Source: Anaerolineales bacterium UBA3940
GTDB taxonomy: Bacteria; Chloroflexota; Anaerolineae; Aggregatilineales; UBA3940
Direction of reading: 5' to 3'
Assembly: GCA_002385675.1 (NCBI GenBank)
Contig: DGDY01000322.1
Location: 2,132 to 36,107 of the forward strand
DNA length: 33,976 bases
A model generated the notes under the pieces. That model was not told the DNA's origin, ran no database searches, and saw only the letters and a list, made by a program, of their open reading frames with translations. Position 1 is the first letter of the stretch; each line of letters opens with the position of its first letter. Shown here piece by piece: positions 32,498-33,976 of this stretch. The translations under genes and the position numbers were made by a program.

Positions 32498-33211
32498 TTG
32501 GCAGAAGCACTTGACTCCCTTGGGATAAATGTCGGCCTGCTGATCGCGCACATCATCAACCTCGTCCTGATGCTGATCCTGCTGCGCGTGTTTGCCTACA
32601 AGCCCATCCTCAACATGCTTGAGCAGCGCCGCGAGCGTATCGCCGAGGGCATCAACAATGCCCGCCGCGCCGAGGAAGCGCTGGCAAGCGCCAACGCGGA
32701 TCGAGAGGCGATTTTGGATGAGGCTCGAGCCGAGGCGCAGCGCCTGATTGCCGAGGCCCGGACGCGTGCGCAGGAAGCCGCCAACCAGATCGAGCAGGAA
32801 GCCCGCGCTGAGGCCCGCCGCATCGTCGAGGAGGCCCGCCGCGAGGCTCAGGCCGAGAAGGAACTGGCCCTGGCCGACATGCGCAGCCAGATCGTCTCGC
32901 TGAGCATTGCTGCCGCCAGCCATCTGGTTGGCCAGGTGGCAAGCGAGGACCGGCAGCAGCAGATGGTGGACGAGTTCTTCACTGCGCTGCCGCCTGAGGC
33001 ACAGGGGCTTACCCCGCCGCTGGAGGTCGTGACGGCTGTTCCGCTTACCGACGCGGAGAAGGCCCGCATCCGGCAGTCTCTCGGCACCGAGGATGTGACG
33101 TTCGTCACCGACCCGTCGATCCTGGGTGGCGTGATTGTTCGCGGCGAGAGCGAGCAGATCGACGCGAGCTACCGCTCTCAGCTTGCCGACATGCGCGAGC
33201 AGCTTGTCTGA
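32498..33211 (+). CDS. atpF: ATP synthase subunit b fused to a delta-subunit C-terminal domain
   Basis: 237 residues from TTG 32498 (AGGAG 9 nt upstream). Residues 10-30 are the single membrane helix; about 35-165 is a long charged coiled coil with the b-type end SLSIAAASHLVGQVASED. The last 65 residues (173-237) read LEVVTAVPLTDAEKARIRQS and then TDPSILGGVIVRGESEQIDA, which is the C-terminal half of subunit delta (OSCP). The N-terminal helical bundle of delta is missing. b-delta fusions are known (mycobacteria), but there the full delta is retained. No separate atpH, atpA, atpG, atpD or atpC follows. Confidence 0.88.
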   Translation: MAEALDSLGINVGLLIAHIINLVLMLILLRVFAYKPILNMLEQRRERIAEGINNARRAEEALASANADREAILDEARAEAQRLIAEARTRAQEAANQIEQEARAEARRIVEEARREAQAEKELALADMRSQIVSLSIAAASHLVGQVASEDRQQQMVDEFFTALPPEAQGLTPPLEVVTAVPLTDAEKARIRQSLGTEDVTFVTDPSILGGVIVRGESEQIDASYRSQLADMREQLV

Positions 33212-33239
33212 CGCTCGCCGGTCAACAACCTGAATTGCG

Positions 33240-33305
33240 TGCGCACGGCCAGCCGACAGACGGTTTGGCCGTTTGCGCATTTTGGCCCCCGGAAGCGGGG
33301 GCTTT
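33240..33305 (+). terminator. Double terminator after the atp cluster
   Basis: Two hairpins in series. The first pairs TGCGCACGGCCA (33240-33251) with TGGCCG-TT-TGCGCA (33266-33279) and is followed by TTTT. The second pairs GCCCCCG (33285-33291) with CGGGGGC (33296-33302) and is followed by TTT. They separate atpF from murE. Confidence 0.75.
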
Positions 33306-33321
33306 GCGTCGGTTGGTCGTC

Positions 33322-33350
33322 TTGGTTTTGTGCTCGATTTCGAGTAATCT
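33322..33350 (+). promoter_or_regulatory. Weak promoter candidate for murE
   Basis: TTGGTT (33322-33327) and TAATCT (33345-33350) are 17 nt apart, 58 nt before the murE ATG. The hexamers match only partly. Confidence 0.3.
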
Positions 33351-33407
33351 ATGCCCTGATAGTACGAACCCTGAAACCTCTTCCCCATCACGGATGCGCC
33401 AAGAACG

Positions 33408-33976
33408 ATGAAACTTTCCGACCTGCTTAAACACGTCCCTGGTATCCTGGCCCGTCCGGAGGCCGACCCCGACATCATCGCGCCGATCGTTGAAGATTCG
33501 CGCGCCGTTGAGCCCGGCGGCATCTTCGTCGCGCGGGTCGGCGGCTCGGCGGATGGCCACCGCTTCATCCCCGACGCCGTTGCGCGCGGCGTGGCGGCGG
33601 TCGTCGGCGAGCGCCCGCCCGCCGAGATCAGCGCCCCGGTTCCGTACGTACAGGTTGAGGATGCCGCACTGGCGCTGGCGGTGCTCGCTGCTGCACGTGC
33701 GGGCTTCCCCTCTCGCCGCCTCACGATGATCGGCGTGACGGGCACGGATGGAAAGACCACGACCTCCATGCTCATCCATAGCATCATGCGGGCGGCGGGC
33801 CTTGCCGCCGGGATGATCACGACGATCAGCGCGGAGCTTGGCGACGAGTCGCTGGACACCGGCCTGCACGTCACCACACCTACCGCGCCGGAGGTGCAGG
33901 GCTACCTCGCGCGGATGGTCGAGGCGGGCCTGACCCACTGCGTGCTGGAGGCGACCTCGCACGGGCTGGCGCAGCA
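33408..33976 (+). CDS. murE: UDP-N-acetylmuramyl-tripeptide synthetase MurE (3' partial)
   Basis: The frame begins at ATG 33408 (MKLSDLLKHVPGILARPEAD) and runs off the right edge; 189 residues are visible. The N-terminal domain includes IVEDSRAVEPGGIFVARVGG, which binds UDP-MurNAc. The ATP P-loop is MIGVTGTDGKTTTSML, and HVTTPTAPEVQGYLARM, then LEATSHGLAQ, is the MurE version of the TTPdA and E-SSHal segments. MurE adds the third residue of the peptidoglycan stem peptide in the cytoplasm. Whether it adds diaminopimelate or lysine is decided in the part beyond the window. There is no clear Shine-Dalgarno before the ATG. Its presence near FemAB genes fits an organism with peptidoglycan. Confidence 0.9.
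   Translation, partial: MKLSDLLKHVPGILARPEADPDIIAPIVEDSRAVEPGGIFVARVGGSADGHRFIPDAVARGVAAVVGERPPAEISAPVPYVQVEDAALALAVLAAARAGFPSRRLTMIGVTGTDGKTTTSMLIHSIMRAAGLAAGMITTISAELGDESLDTGLHVTTPTAPEVQGYLARMVEAGLTHCVLEATSHGLAQ

Overview
The window is one contiguous piece of a GC-rich bacterial chromosome. It suggests a member of the Chloroflexota, most likely Anaerolineae. This rests on general character, not on a marker gene: high GC, Thr/Pro-rich lipoproteins, a very large Ig-rich alpha-2-macroglobulin, a nuoKLMMN arrangement, a small F0-only atp cluster, and dispersed C-rich hairpin elements between genes. I see no phage, plasmid, transposase, tRNA or CRISPR signal.

Left part (1-12.6 kb): the 3' part of a secreted PHB-depolymerase/feruloyl-esterase-like hydrolase, a small GlsB/YeaQ-type membrane protein, the complete RNase P RNA gene (rnpB) with its -10 box and terminator, an SH3-domain lipoprotein, a divergently transcribed membrane-anchored protein with a degenerate deacetylase-like barrel, a small unknown gene with a good promoter, a 1974-residue alpha-2-macroglobulin lipoprotein that lacks the thioester Cys and Gln, and a small conserved-looking hypothetical protein.

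Middle part (12.6-20.4 kb), mostly minus strand: a PLP-dependent D-cysteine desulfhydrase/ACC deaminase-family enzyme, an AzlC-AzlD amino-acid exporter pair, two paralogous FemAB-type peptidoglycan-bridge aminoacyltransferases on either side of a two-TM protein, a CsoR-family repressor with a CstR-like Cys/Tyr/Cys pattern, and an FmdB zinc ribbon with a clear terminator. A beta-propeller-like lipoprotein follows on the plus strand.

Right part (20.4-34 kb), plus strand: a bioenergetic block. nuoA has its own promoter and is followed by an intrinsic terminator, then nuoH-J-K-L-M-M-N. Two NuoM subunits next to NuoL and NuoN make four antiporter-like subunits, the '2M' complex I layout. The NuoBCDI and NuoEFG genes are not here. 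Next come a promoter with an overlapping palindrome, an AtpI/AtpZ-like gene, atpB, atpE, and an atpF whose protein carries a C-terminal delta-subunit domain. The F1 genes are absent. The window ends inside murE.

The most unusual non-coding structure is a family of four intergenic composite hairpin elements (about 5284-5366, 13727-13846, 16074-16217, 18739-18828). They share an outer C-rich/G-rich stem and a conserved C-rich/G-rich inner hairpin. Each also has a 25-nt arm that is always an 11-bp stem with a 3-nt loop, although its sequence differs in every copy.
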